A stretch of 64,000 nt of DNA from Jacaranda mimosifolia (GCA_018894105.1 CM032118.1:29988690-30052689), one strand, 5' to 3'; counted from the stretch's first letter, positions 49,959 to 61,778 are shown. The notes: generated by a model not told the origin, from the letters alone. Made by a program: numbers and translations.

Positions 49959-52388
49959 TATATTTTTCATGATATAGGTTAATATGAGAATGATTTTTAT
50001 TACTAGAATTGGTAGGTTTACTAGAGGTTAAACTTGAATTGAGAATTAATTTGGATGTAAACACTCGGGTTAAGGAAAACCTGAGCTATGCTAGGATCTA
50101 ATCCTAGAATGTGACTTGTGGATTGTGAAATTCTCGATTAATAAAGCAAAGCTTGACTTTGGATTTACCTGGGTTGTGTATTCTTGAGTTAAAGAATACC
50201 TAAGTCATGCCAGGATATGATTATTGGAATATGAAGTTTGATTATGGAATTGAACGTGGAACTGAATAGGATAGAGCTTTTGGGACAAGGCTTGACATTA
50301 AGGAAATGAAAGGTTATGATCGTGGTGGCCAACTAGTGTGTAACCTCTTACCATTGGTATATAGGCATATAAACATATGGTTAATGGTAAGAATGATGCT
50401 CTTGAAATTTTGACTTTAGGTGAGCAATATTTGTTAAGGTTGAATCTGATGAGTAGATGACTAATTGGAAAAAATTTGTATTCAATATTTAGAGAATTAT
50501 TTGAGAAATCAATGTTGTATGGGTGATATTCGTGGAAGTTATAAATGATAAGTAAGGATCATTTTGAGAAGGTACGTAGTGCCAGAAGGTGATTACCTTG
50601 GGACGAACGAATCCTTGCCATTTGCTTACGAATGAAAATTTGGTTATGCAGATATGCAAGAAAAGGATTATTGTAGGTAACAATACATTTAAGAAATGTG
50701 TGATTATTACGACAAAGTGATGTTTTAATTTATGCATACAATCAGAATATGATAGTGTGTCTATAAAGGCAAAGGATAACATGACAAAAATATATATACG
50801 ATAGATAGAATGCCAGTACGACGAAGAGTGCTTGACACGCATATACCATTATGGCTCAGAGTTATGATTATGTTGACAAGAGATATAAAGATAGGAAATT
50901 GAGACCATAGGCTATGGAAATTAAGAGATAATCAATGATGAAAGGACACGTTTTTAGGGCAACTAATGTTTGATCCCGTAACTAAGGATGTCAAGCATGG
51001 GGCTCTTTGAAATTCGAAAAGGTGCAATTTGAGGATGCTTGCACTAGAAATATCCCGTGGGAAGAACCAAAGGTGATATTAGGTCTTGCTCTCCCCTACC
51101 AGTAGATTCGAAGATAGGAAGATTTGTGGTATAAACTTAATGCAGTGGGGGAGATGTATCTTATAACCGTATTGATAAGCAAATAATGTTAGAAATCTTG
51201 GGAGTACAACATAAACCATGTGAAGGATAGCCGCAAAGAATTTCTAGAGTTTTACCACCTCAATCACTGAAAGGATCAAATAAGTAAAATGTAAGGGTTT
51301 AAATTAAGGAATGACGAGAGAAATCTGAGTTTCAAGGAAACTTGATGTAAAGGAGATGAGTACCTACCTACTTTTAGGAGGAATCTTGCATCACTGGTAA
51401 GAATCAATAGAACAATAGTAAGAGCTCGCCAAAACCCATCAAGTTTGAAAATTTGGGATATCATTTTTCCTCATAAGCTATTTAACCAAATGCAAGTGTT
51501 TGGGGTTTGTTTAGAATTGAAGTTAAGGAAATGATACTATTGAATGAGAAACTCAAGGAAAATGAGGACCAAGAATTGCCCTCTACTTCTAATATAGATA
51601 TTCTGAATTGAGATAATGTTGTGGGATTTGTTTATAAGAATCTTGTTGGAATCTTTCAATTGCATAGAATTGAAGAAATAGCCATATTACATACGTATTT
51701 AGGTTGTGATCTCCCAAACATTAAGGAAATGATTCTATCAAGGTTGTGGAGAATTAGTATTACCAAAAAATATATGAAAAGTACAAAAGTTCTTGGAGTT
51801 TTTCTGATTGGTCCCAATGGTGTATTCAGGGCTTTTCCAATCGATAAGTGTATGGGTGAAATCAACTAAGGAAATGCTAGCAGAAGATTTGGTTAGACAA
51901 AAATGATCTCATATGCCTTGGGAAAACTTAAGCCATAGGTAAACTGTCTTGCCTATGTTTAGGACTATTGAGATAGTGATTGCTTAAATGAAACTGAGAT
52001 ATCATTTAAGAGTAAAGAAAGAAAAATTCTTGCTGATTGTGAATATACTGGTAAATATGCTTTGGGTCAACCTAAGATTGACAAACTCTGGGTTTGGAAA
52101 TAAAATTATTGCACTCAGTGGTTGGTGAAATAAGTAAAGGTTAGGTATAAGTATCACAAGGATAAAGGGAAATCAGTAGTTGAGAGTACTATATAAGTTT
52201 TGAATATTAGAAATAAGTGTGATCCCACGTATTTTGACTATATCTCTTAGATGCAAGCAAAGGAGTAGCAGATTGATTGTCTGTGACTATATCTAGTATG
52301 TCAAGCTGAACTTGACTACCCCTTAATGTAAATATCATGTAAGTATGACTTGTGGTGTTGTTAATCATTTATTGCTATAGCCGTTTTT
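49959..52388 (+). other. Internal region of the non-autonomous element, left part
   Basis: About 2.4 kb with no recognised protein domain on either strand. Short open frames (for example 50489-50842 on the minus strand and 51621-51869 on the plus strand) show no similarity I can name. The right part, 54547-55023, is likewise non-coding up to the polypurine tract. Confidence 0.5.
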
Positions 52389-54546
52389 TGTTAGAATAGT
52401 GCCCAGCAAGCCAATTAGATTAGCCTTGTAAAAACTATTTTCTTGTAAAATAATCTTGATTGAGTGATATTATTTATATGGCCACCTTCATCTTATGCTT
52501 TATATTACTTCACTTGCATTTGAATGAAGCCCTTAGATCACATATGACTATGGGACTTGGTTCGATGACCATGGAATAAGTCTTACATAGTCATGATCTT
52601 AAATCTTCCAAGTCGTAGGATCTTATGAGACGGAACATCTAAGAACTAGATAGACTTGCACTAATGATGCATAAATCCAAGAGTTGGATATTACTCCATT
52701 CCATGAGCAATCGTATGAGATATGGGTGCATGTTAGTGGGTGCTTGTTAGAGAATAAGGCACTGAAGGCCCATCGGAGAATCCACTAGATAGCCGTAGTG
52801 GCAAGTCGGCAATAGTTAATTCTCCCGCTTACGCTAGCGCATATTATTATTCCTCTGACCTAAGGATCTATGGTAACCTTGTGTCCAGTCATCATGCTTT
52901 GACTCTTTCTTGACCACTTAGCAGGTCTTTCGGGTTGAGGTTGGGTATGAGCTACTTGGCATAGAGGTTTGTGAGATCTAAGATGGAATCTGACTCCTCG
53001 TTTTTGTGAAGAGCGAGTGCATCTCCTATGTATTCTATAATGGTCGGTTCCAAGAAATCCTTGCGCAAGGTGGTGCGATAATTTGGAAAAAGAGTTTTCT
53101 AAAGGTGAGGTCACACAAGGGAATCGAACATTAAGAATTGAAACATAGTGTCGAGGCTATTAGGGAGCCAACAAATATCTTGCCCTAGGCCTTTTTCGGG
53201 AAATAGAAAATAAAAGGACCATTTTTGCATAGCACGCGTAGAGCTATGATGGTTCTCCAAAATATTCATTTCAACCAATTAGTTGGGCTCCATAGGCTTG
53301 AGGTTGGACATCGACCATGGAGATTGGGTACTTTTCGATTAATGAGATAAATTGAATTAAGTCAATTAGTTTAAAAGGAGTTCTAAACTAAAATGAATAG
53401 AAGATATTCAAAAGTCACAAAGAGTTGTGAGCCCGTGTCCAATGAATGGTAGAACCTATTAGGTCACACACATAACCAATTAGCTACCAAAATTGGTAGA
53501 GCAACTTTCTAAATGTTGGAAAAACTCACCATTTGGTGACCGATTTTCAAGAAACCAATTTAACGGTCAATTTTAGTTTGATTAATGTAAGTGTTAAATT
53601 AATCAACTAATTTAAAGAGTTAAATTAGACCAATCATTAAGGAGTTGATTATTTGGTGCCAAATTGACCATCAATTGGTCAAGTTGACTTCAAGAGTTAA
53701 GTTGACTAGTTTAAGCTTAAGAGTTAAGCTTGTTTGATTTAAGAGTTAAATCAAATATTAATTAATTAAATCAAATTGTTTAATTTAATTCATGGGAAGA
53801 ATACTTTTTGGAGGAAAAATTTAAATGAAGTGTTCATTTAAATTTGAATTTGCCAACTTGGCATGCCACTTGGGCGGTCACCTTGAGGAAGGTGTGATGC
53901 CAACTAGCATTACACCTTCCACTCTCTATATATAGATATAAAGGGTCAGCAAATTCAAAAATATACATTGCTAAAAGTGTGAAGATTAGATTCTCTCTCT
54001 CTCTCTCTCTCCATGCATTACATCATATGTTGAGCTTTGCATTCCTTCTTATTCCCAACTTGAAAATCAGCCTCCTCTATCTCATTTTCTCCTCTCTAAC
54101 CCTAACTTCTAGTGAGGGGAAATTGGAAGATTGATTAGAGTGTAGATCATATTAATAGAGGCAAGGCACTTCACTTGCTAAATTTTGGAGATCCACCTGC
54201 AATAGCTCTAGATTGGCGAATGTTTGTGGAGCGATCCAGAAGGATTTTTCTCCAATTCTTTCATATTAGCTTCTCCAGTGTGTGAAGGTGTTCCAAATTT
54301 AATTTGGTGATTTTTGGAGCAGTAAAACGGGGGCAAAGGTTGCCACCTTTCCGTCGAACTGATTCCAGATAGTTTCTGGATCCGAGAGAGATAGTTGATT
54401 TTCTCCTTGTTTTGAGCTACAATAGGTAATTCTTCTTCCTAATCTAGATCTATAGCATGACTAGATCCCTGGTTGCTTGAGTAGCTTAGTTATTTTCTAG
54501 CGTTTGAGGTTTTGATTTATGGATCCTAATGCTACTCTGGCTTTCA
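52389..54546 (+). repeat. Solo LTR of the copia family, inserted in the LTR element
   Basis: It starts TGTTAGAATAGTGCCCAGC and ends GCTACTCTGGCTTTCA. It is collinear over its whole length with the reverse complement of 11727-13968. No copia internal sequence accompanies it, so it is a solo LTR left by recombination between two LTRs. The flanking 5-mers TTTTT and CTTTT may be a decayed target duplication. A CT microsatellite (about 53992-54010) lies inside. Confidence 0.85.
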
Positions 54547-55008
54547 CTTTTGTGATCTATTAAATGACAGTATGGACTGTCAGGATAGAATGGAGAAACT
54601 TTTAAGTAAAGTAATGATATATGAAGATAAGCATAAGGCGCTTAGTGATGTCATGGGATCTAAGGAGGTTTAAATTCTTTTCATGATAGTTTAATTTACT
54701 TCCTATAAGTTCAATTATAGAAATTAAGAGAAACTTTAAGTTATGATAGATAACGGACCTCTGAATCATGGGATTATTGTTTCAGCTTAGAAAATAAGGT
54801 GACACCACATGCCTTAGTAAAATGGATAGGTTGGAAAGAATAGGGAATAACGGATTCCTAATATCTTAGCAAGATAAATATCACCAAGGATTTGAGAAGG
54901 TATATCCTAGCAATGAGAGAAGTCCACCTCTGATTGAGGCAGTAAGGAAACAAGAGTGTTATATGTGGTAGTATTCATCGAAGGTCAGAATCTGGGGACC
55001 AAATTCTT

Positions 55009-55021
55009 TTAAGAAGGGAGG
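55009..55021 (+). promoter_or_regulatory. Polypurine tract of the non-autonomous element
   Basis: TTAAGAAGGGAGG lies two bases before the 3' LTR start TGCAACACC. Confidence 0.7.
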
Positions 55022-55023
55022 TC

Positions 55024-56558
55024 TGCAACACCCCTAGGAATTATGTGATTGGTGGGAATTTCTTTATCATTATTTTATTTTTATGAATTTTAATTAATTA
55101 TTTATTTTTCAAAAGTTGTGCGGTTAATACGTAATTAGACAAGACTTGATTGGATCACATTTTCATTATTTTGGGGCTTTGCATGGAATTACTTTTGGTC
55201 AACTGGGTGGAAGTGAGGCACTAACTAAGTCCAGTGGTTGAATTGAAGTTTATCAACTCTTTGGGGCGCTTAATTGAAAGCCAAGCAGAAATTTTGGGGT
55301 CAATCTGTGAAGCTAGAAAAACCTCCTTTATATAGCATTTCAACCCCTAAAATTCTTCATTTTCTTCCCCATGCACCGAGCAATTCCTCTCACCTACGAT
55401 CTCTCTCTAACAACCAAAACCTAGCCAATTTGGTACCAATCTCTTCCTCTCTGAATAAGGAACACAACCATACCTTTTTCTTGCAAAACTCACCAATGTA
55501 GCGGCTGAAATTTGAGTCCGAAGACACAGTCACAACAGAGGTAGTGGCGCTACTTCACCAACGACGAAAGCTAATTTCTAGGTAGAGGATTTGGTAGTGC
55601 TCGGCTCAAGGAACAACCCAGTAGCTTTCAATTGAGGATTATGAGAAAACTGTGCAGCAATGAGTGGTGTTGTAGCAGCTTCAAGGCTCCAATTAGACGT
55701 CAATTCAACGGCGATTGGTAAAATTGAATTGGGGCTTTGATTAGTTGAGCTGAAAGGCATCTTTTGGTAGTGGTGTTTGCTATCTCCCATGGAGGCGCAC
55801 AGCGGCGGTAAGACATGTTCTTTATCTTGAGGCGGCGGTCGTAAGGGTGAAGTTGGTTTGTGGTTTCAACGTCTCGATAATCAGATTTGTGTAATGATCG
55901 GGAAATTGGGTTTAAACTTTTGTACCATTAAATTCTTATGACTCTTGTATTATTGGAAGAATTATTAAGAAATGTGTATGGAATGATGGAAATAGACATG
56001 CATGGACTTTATATGAGACAGTGGACCCAGATTTGTATTATTTATGTTAAATTTTGGTTGATTGAGTTAATTGGAGAATGAAAACCTTAATTTGAGGATT
56101 TTATGGATTTGAAACCAAAGTGGCAATAATTGGGTTATTTAAGATGATTGGACTGTTAATATTAATTCAGCGTAATATTGCGAGGTTAAATATGTAATTA
56201 AGGACCCGATTGCATCTCGTTAATCGAAACCGATATGAACCCCATCTATATTTCCGTAATGACGGCATAATTAGAATGTTCTATAACTATAGTACTGATC
56301 GAACCCCAAATTACTGTATTGGTCGAGTAATCATTGAGCTAGATTGTTAATAATATGATTATAATTATGAAGGATTATTAGGGTCGAATGAGGATTTTGA
56401 CTGTGAACATATTTTTTTGACTAAGTTGAAGCCTGTTGCTATTCTTGGTGAATTTTGAAAAAAATTCATGGGCCTATCGTTCTGTCTTGTAGATTTTGAT
56501 TTAAGACTAAATTAGAGTGGCATCTAAGCTTAGGGATTTCCCGAGAGGGGGTGCTACA
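55024..56558 (+). repeat. 3' LTR of the non-autonomous element
   Basis: About 1.54 kb, starting TGCAACACCCCTAGG and ending GGGGGTGCTACA. The open frame at 55274-55501 is LTR sequence. Confidence 0.88.
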
Positions 56559-57127
56559 CATACCTAAAATAAACAAAAATAAAAAATAAAAAAGTGAACA
56601 ACAAAATCAAACAAACAATAAACAAGTTGAAGAATGAAATAAAGAGGCACACAAAGTGATAGAGAAAAAATGCTAGAAAATAAAGAAGCACACAATGAAT
56701 AGAGTGAAAAAATGCTAGAAACTAAGAATATTAGTGAAATGGCTTTTGAAACACTCTATATATAGTGATACATATATAAATTAGTTATTAAAATAATAGA
56801 AAAATAATGAAAAACTTATCAAATTATAGAGTTAAAATGATCGAGTAATCTTCCACTTATTGAGGATAGAGAAGAAATAGATTTTGTAAATTGTATGCAA
56901 TTGTTTTTGTGATATTAGATATAAACAAATAATAATTTGTTCTAATCAATAAAATGATTTAAAAAATCTAGATATCTTTAAAAGGAATAAATAATATCAA
57001 ATTTAATAACCCAAAATTAATTTCAAAATTTAAGTAAAATCTCAAAATTTTAAGAATTCAAAATTTGGTCAAAATTGCACAATTACGGGACCCACACTAT
57101 TGTGTTATATATAATAGTATAGATAGA

Positions 57128-58135
57128 TTATTTTGTCTTTCAAGTATAAAAAATTCTGCAACTTAATCAACTTGAGATTTTAGAATACAAACAGGATTAT
57201 AAATCCAGTGTTACCGTCCTTTATATGCGTAAGATTTGAGTTTCAAATAAAAGAACTTCAGTTAAGGTATGTGTGTAGATAATTATTGAAAGGATAAATC
57301 ACATAATTAATTCCTAAAATTTTACTTTAAAATCACTTTAATTCTCAATTTTCAATAGTTTATCTTTTAGTCCCTAACATTAATATATTGTTCCATTTTA
57401 GTCCCCATAACCACTTTCCGACAGTATTTGACCGAAAAATTGACCAATTTTGACCTTTTAAGGGAAAAATTATCAATTTAAGATTTCGTGTTCCACTTTC
57501 ATCCCAATTTAAGGTTTTATGTTCCACTATAGTCCTTATGTCACTTTTTCTTTTTGAAAAAAATAGCATTTTACCCCTTATGAAAATGGAGAAGGGAAAA
57601 AAAATTATAAAAAAATAGTCAAAAAACCTCCTCGTGTTTTGAAAATTAAGCACACCACCTCCCACTCTTGATTTGCTTCAACTTAATCCTAATTTTAACA
57701 TATAAAAATTATATTACCCTTAGTTATTTCATAAATTTTCAGTTTAATTAATTAATTTATTTAAAGTGTATTTTCATATATCTTCTTTTATCCCCTTTAA
57801 ATTTAAAAACTATTTTTACCTTTTGTATTTTTATTTATTTAATTTATTCTACTCTTTTCATTTTTGTATGTATTACATATAAATATATAATATACAAATA
57901 TGGTGGTGTGGTGGAGTAAGACTTTAGTAAATCCTTTAGGACTTTTATAGGATAATATATATATATATATATAACATAAAATATATACATAGTATACTAT
58001 ATATTTGTATATAAATTATATATTTATATATATAATATTTATATTTATATATAATGTATAAAAAATAAAAAAGTAGAATAAATTAGAGACATGAAAATAC
58101 AAAAACTAAAAATAATCTTTAAATTTAAAGGGTGA
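57128..58135. other. Spacer with dispersed non-coding repeat and AT microsatellite
   Basis: The segment 57290-57680 repeats phrases such as TTTTAGTCCC and TTCCACTTTCATCCC, a type of dispersed non-coding repeat often seen in plants. A (TA)n run lies at about 57957-57972, with further TA-rich sequence to 58060. No gene was supported; the open frame at 57360-57665 lies in the repeat. Confidence 0.45.
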
Positions 58136-58937
58136 TGATGGGATGACTTGTTTGTCAGGGGATTAGGCTGAATCCCAATGTGGTCGACCAGAATATAGAC
58201 TGAAACTGAATGATTTGATGTAATCGAATCGAGTTCTGCAACTAATAGCATATGTCAGGCTAGTCGAGGGGCCGTCAGCTAAGGCACTCTGATATTCAAG
58301 TCAGTATACAATCGACAAGAAAGTGAAGAAGCAGAATGAGGGCTAAAGGATAATGAACATACCCTACTAAAGGACTGCAATGGGGTATTTATAGTCTCTC
58401 TTGAGAGAATTAAATGTTTGTGATGCTCTTGTTAATACATAGAAGGCCTTTGTCCTTTCCTGAGGACTTTTAGATCTTCTTCCTTTTGAAGCTTCTCCAG
58501 GTGGTGCCTCCTCGCTCTCTTCAAGATATAGAGGAGATCTCTACATTTAATACAGAGGCAGAAATGTGGTACAGTAGAGGCATAGTTTATAAATACAGAG
58601 GCAAGTCACCTGTTAGTGTATTTAATGTGGCAGAGTGGTGATTGTGATACATTCAATGCGATAGCCACTAGTGGCGGGGAACTACTTCATGTTTCTTGAA
58701 TCAACCTCCAAAGGTTGAGATGTTTCCTTGTTCGCGTAATCTAGCCACACTCTAGTTGAGATAATGGAACTTCCTTGGGCTCGGAGGCCTCTCTAACTGA
58801 AGGCCTAATGGTCATTCTCGAGCTGATCGACCACACTTTGGTTGACTGGAAGGGTGTTGGTAATTGAGTTGGCGAAGTGGCCCAATAGGCCTGGTTGATT
58901 TGTTAGTGGGCTGGGCCGGTGGGGTTCTCTCATATCA
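58136..58937 (-). repeat. Element C 3' LTR
   Basis: 802 bp, the same length as the element A 3' LTR, with plus-strand edges TGATGGGATGACTTG and TTCTCTCATATCA. Shared blocks include CTGCAACTA, GTCAGGCTAG and the TATA-like TATAAATACCCC (minus strand, about 58385). Confidence 0.8.
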
Positions 58938-58960
58938 TGAGTTCTCCCTACTCCCGAGTC
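58938..58960 (-). promoter_or_regulatory. Element C polypurine tract
   Basis: GGGAGTAGGGAGAACTCA on the minus strand abuts the LTR start TGATATGAG, equivalent to the tracts of A and B. Confidence 0.75.
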
Positions 58961-59153
58961 ATGATCGAGCCTGTGACAAGAAGGAATGGGGAGTAGTTGA
59001 CTTGAAAAATTGGAATGTATTCGACCAGGGTTTTAAACCTCGATAGGGTTTTAGTGCATTTATTGCGTCAATTACTTGGGCAGCATAATTCCAGTTAATA
59101 AATAGTTGGTAATTGGTCATTTTAATTGGTTGATTGACCTCACTGATGGAGGT

Positions 59154-59161
59154 TATAAATA
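59154..59161 (+). promoter_or_regulatory. TATA box of the element C antisense ORF
   Basis: TATAAATA followed by GGGAGTGAGAATTTT, about 190 bases before the start of similarity to the extra ORF. It matches the octamers at 22914 (A) and 44690 (B). Confidence 0.65.
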
Positions 59162-59340
59162 GGGAGTGAGAATTTTAATTTTTCACGTTTACTGCAATCT
59201 TGAGAGGTCAAGCTCTACGAGTTTATTGCATCCAACAATGGTCAAGAATAATCTATTCTTTCTGTCAGCGTTGTAAGGTTCCTTCGACCTCGCCTAGTTT
59301 TTAATCTTCTTACTTTTAACCAATTTTATAGCAATCAAGC

Positions 59341-61778
59341 TTAGGATTTTTGGGGAGGGTAGCAATAGGTCATTTGATTCTGAAGAGACTTGATCGACTA
59401 TGAGAGAAAGTTATTCAACTAGAGGGGGTAGTGAGCTGAGTTCAACTAAGAGCTCAAGTGAAAAAATGGGTTGATGTCGTAAGGGGGCTAGGCTCTCTAG
59501 GGAGGGTAGTCAATCTCCGATGTCCCGAGGTAGGTTATTCACTACAAACCATTATAGTGACATCGTGTTTGAGGTCGATGAGGGCAATGTAGGCCTGATT
59601 AGGCATACATACTATATTCCTCCTGATTTCAAACTGATTGTGCCTGAGCCTAATGATAAGATGCATCGACCCCCTACATGTTGCATAATAGTGTTCAAGT
59701 AGGCTTTAAAGTATGGGCTTAGATTCCCCCTTGCCCAGGCCATAGTCGACCTTCTCACTAGACTTCAAGTATGTATCACTCAATTACTCCCCAATTACTT
59801 CTCCACCCTCCATAATTTTGTGGTTTTAATGTTGATACACGACCAGCCTCCATCCTTTGTAAATTTCAGCAACATTTTCCATCTCCTTATGTCCTGGAAG
59901 CCGGACAATATCGAGGAGTCGGGTTTTTATTATCAGATTACCCGCCCTCGTCGAAAAATATTCTTTACTCCATCCGCTTCCCATGGCTAGTCTTAGAAGA
60001 AGTGATATTTTTATGTACGTGCCCCTAGCAGGGTCGCTTTCGACATTCCTAGGGGTTGGTTGAGGGTCCGAGTCAAGATGCCTAGTAATGAAACCCCATC
60101 TTGGAATAATACATTTATTAGGGATTTGGTTGAGTTTGGGGAGATGGAGGTGTCGGGATACACGATAGAAAAGAATCTAGTGTTAACGAGCTTATCGCCT
60201 ACTTGGTTGAACTTGTCTACGAATGCTCGACTAGGTAGACATACTCTAGTCGTGTTGTTCATTATTTATTTTATTTTTCCTTTTTCTTTTGCAGATTTTG
60301 GTCAATTTTAATGCTTTGTATTTTTTGTGTGTTTTCCAATTTTTAGATCGAGCAATAATAATAAATTCTATTCATCAACAAGAAATGTCCTGCCAAAGGC
60401 GCAAGAGCGCCGACAAGCGGCTACTCAACTAGAGGTTGCTTCGCAAAGTGTTCCGCAACCGCAAGGCCCATCATCTACACTTTCCCCTGTCCAACCAGCT
60501 ACGATCGAAGCTAGCAACTCGGCGCTTCAATAGAAAAGGATGACCGTCGACAAGCAAGCTCTCTCTCCAAAGAGAATTGTTGCTGAGAAAGGAAAATGGA
60601 AGACTAGTGAGTCTTCGGTCTTCAGCTCCGACCAGATGATGAACTATTTCCCCTGCCTAATTTTCCATCCCCAGATTCAGGCCCAACATTGGGGTCCAGA
60701 ATACGTCATAGATGCTTGAGGTGGGGTCAGCTAGAGTAGGCCTACTGAAAGTGTTAATGACTGGTCTCTTTATGTCTTACCAGAAGAAAATACTGGATAT
60801 GGGGCAGCTGGAGGCCTTAAAAGCATTCCCATACCATGCACATTGTAAGTTTGTGGTCAGGTTCTACTTATTTTCGAAACTGATCATTTGTGTTTAATTT
60901 CTGACCAGACTTTCTCTTGTCATAGGTTGGCCAATGGGGCTATAACTTTTATCGTAGGACTGAGCTGGCCCTAGGTGATCATGAAGAGCTTTAGAAAGAG
61001 TAGGAGCAAGCTGAAATGATGAAGACTCAGCTCCAGTTATCATAGTCGAGAATCAGGGCACTGACCAAACAGGTTGAGAAAAAGGATGCAGAGCTGTTGG
61101 TTGCCATGGCTAAAAAGAGTCACTTGGATGAGCTACTAACAAAGGTGAGGTTGGGGGTGGAAGCAGCCCATACTATAGGTTGAGCACTAGGATACAACTA
61201 CGCTACTCAATATACCCGAGATGAGTTCTTCAAGGTACTGCCAAGCATTTGCAAGGAGACAGTTCAACAATATTTGTTATGCCCTGCTTTTTAGGATACT
61301 AGTGTTATCCTTGCAGTCGACAATGCAAAAGAAGCTTTTGAGAAGGCTGTGAAACAACTAGAGTTTTTGGGCTACCAATTTCAACCAGAAGATAAAGCTT
61401 GTTTGAGTGTGCTGCAAAACGAACAGCTCGAGGACTATCCTGACGTTGCGCATGTCGACGAGAATGCGCCTATTGAGGTGGCTGGAGCTTCGATCCACTC
61501 TAAGGTTGTCGAGGTGGGGAAAGAGTTCACATTTGTGAGTAAATTTGCCTTCAACATCAAAGACGGCAAAGTTGATGTGGTGGCATACTTCCCTCCCATT
61601 GGTTCACACGTTCTTGATCGATGAGGCCGGTCCATCCCGTCCCATAGATGAGCAAGAAGTTGAGAGGCCCCCAATGGTTTTGCAAGCAAACTCAGGCAAC
61701 GAGCTCGATCGTGTCGTCGATGAGATGGCAGCGAGTGCTACTCGGGGTGCTGGAGGAGAAGAGGCAGGATCGAGTTGA
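59341..61778 (+). pseudogene. Antisense extra ORF of element C
   Basis: Exons by comparison are 59341-60234, 60347-60844 and 60926-61778. The open block 59520-59702 (RGRLFTTNHYSDIVFEV, then RHTYYIPPDFKLIVPEPND and MHRPPTCCIIVFK) aligns with the same domain in A and B. Exon 1 ends at TNARLG, and exon 3 starts GQWGYNFYRRTELAL. Coiled-coil-like sequence follows, and the C-terminus has NELDRVVDEMA and ends GSS. Introns at 60235-60346 and 60845-60925 have GT-AG ends at the same places as in A and B. Stops near 59477, 59702 and 60990 and loss of the start codon make it a pseudogene. Confidence 0.78.

Larger units (their letters stand above)
48431..56558 (+). mobile_element. Non-autonomous LTR retrotransposon, Ty3/gypsy-like
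   Basis: LTRs at 48431-49940 and 55024-56558 start TGTAACACCCCTAGG (5' copy) and TGCAACACCCC (3' copy), and the 3' copy ends GGGTGCTACA. A perfect target duplication CATAC lies at 48426-48430 and 56559-56563. A TGGTATCAAAGCC primer site follows the 5' LTR, and TTAAGAAGGGAGG precedes the 3' LTR. The TGTAACACCC end and this PPT style resemble Tekay/Del chromoviruses, but no gag or pol domain is recognisable inside. It is therefore a large non-autonomous derivative or a very decayed copy. A copia-type LTR (52389-54546) interrupts the interior. Confidence 0.88.
46631..57123 (-). mobile_element. Helitron I (non-autonomous), interrupted by an LTR element
   Basis: The proposed 5' end on the minus strand is TCTATACTATTATATATAAC, starting at 57123. 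The proposed 3' end is TGCATAGCATGGGGATGATGCTAG, finishing at 46631, with a decayed short hairpin. It is followed by T and preceded by A, as expected for Helitron insertion between A and T. The own sequence is 46631-48425 plus 56564-57123, about 2.36 kb, AT-rich and without coding capacity. It carries the LTR element at 48431-56558. The call rests on termini and nesting only. Confidence 0.6.
32797..57127 (-). mobile_element. Helitron II (non-autonomous), interrupted by other elements
   Basis: The proposed 5' end on the minus strand is TCTA (57127-57124), continued after an insertion by TACTATTATAG (46630-46620). The proposed 3' end is a hairpin-like GGTGCATCGCAC then GGGCACATGCTAG, ending at 32797. 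The body is the very AT-rich DNA at 32797-35099 and 45695-46619. With the inserts removed it is about 3.2 kb and has no coding capacity. TC...CTRR ends and a short GC-rich 3' hairpin define Helitrons. The base before TC is A, as expected, but the base after CTAG is C where T is expected, so the 3' end is somewhat decayed. This is inference from termini only. Confidence 0.55.

Noticed and set aside
53992..54010. CT repeat as a possible regulatory element
   Set aside because: It is a microsatellite inside a solo LTR; no evidence of function.
57360..57665. 101-residue minus-strand open frame
   Set aside because: It falls in a dispersed non-coding repeat with TTTTAGTCCC-type phrases and has no protein similarity.
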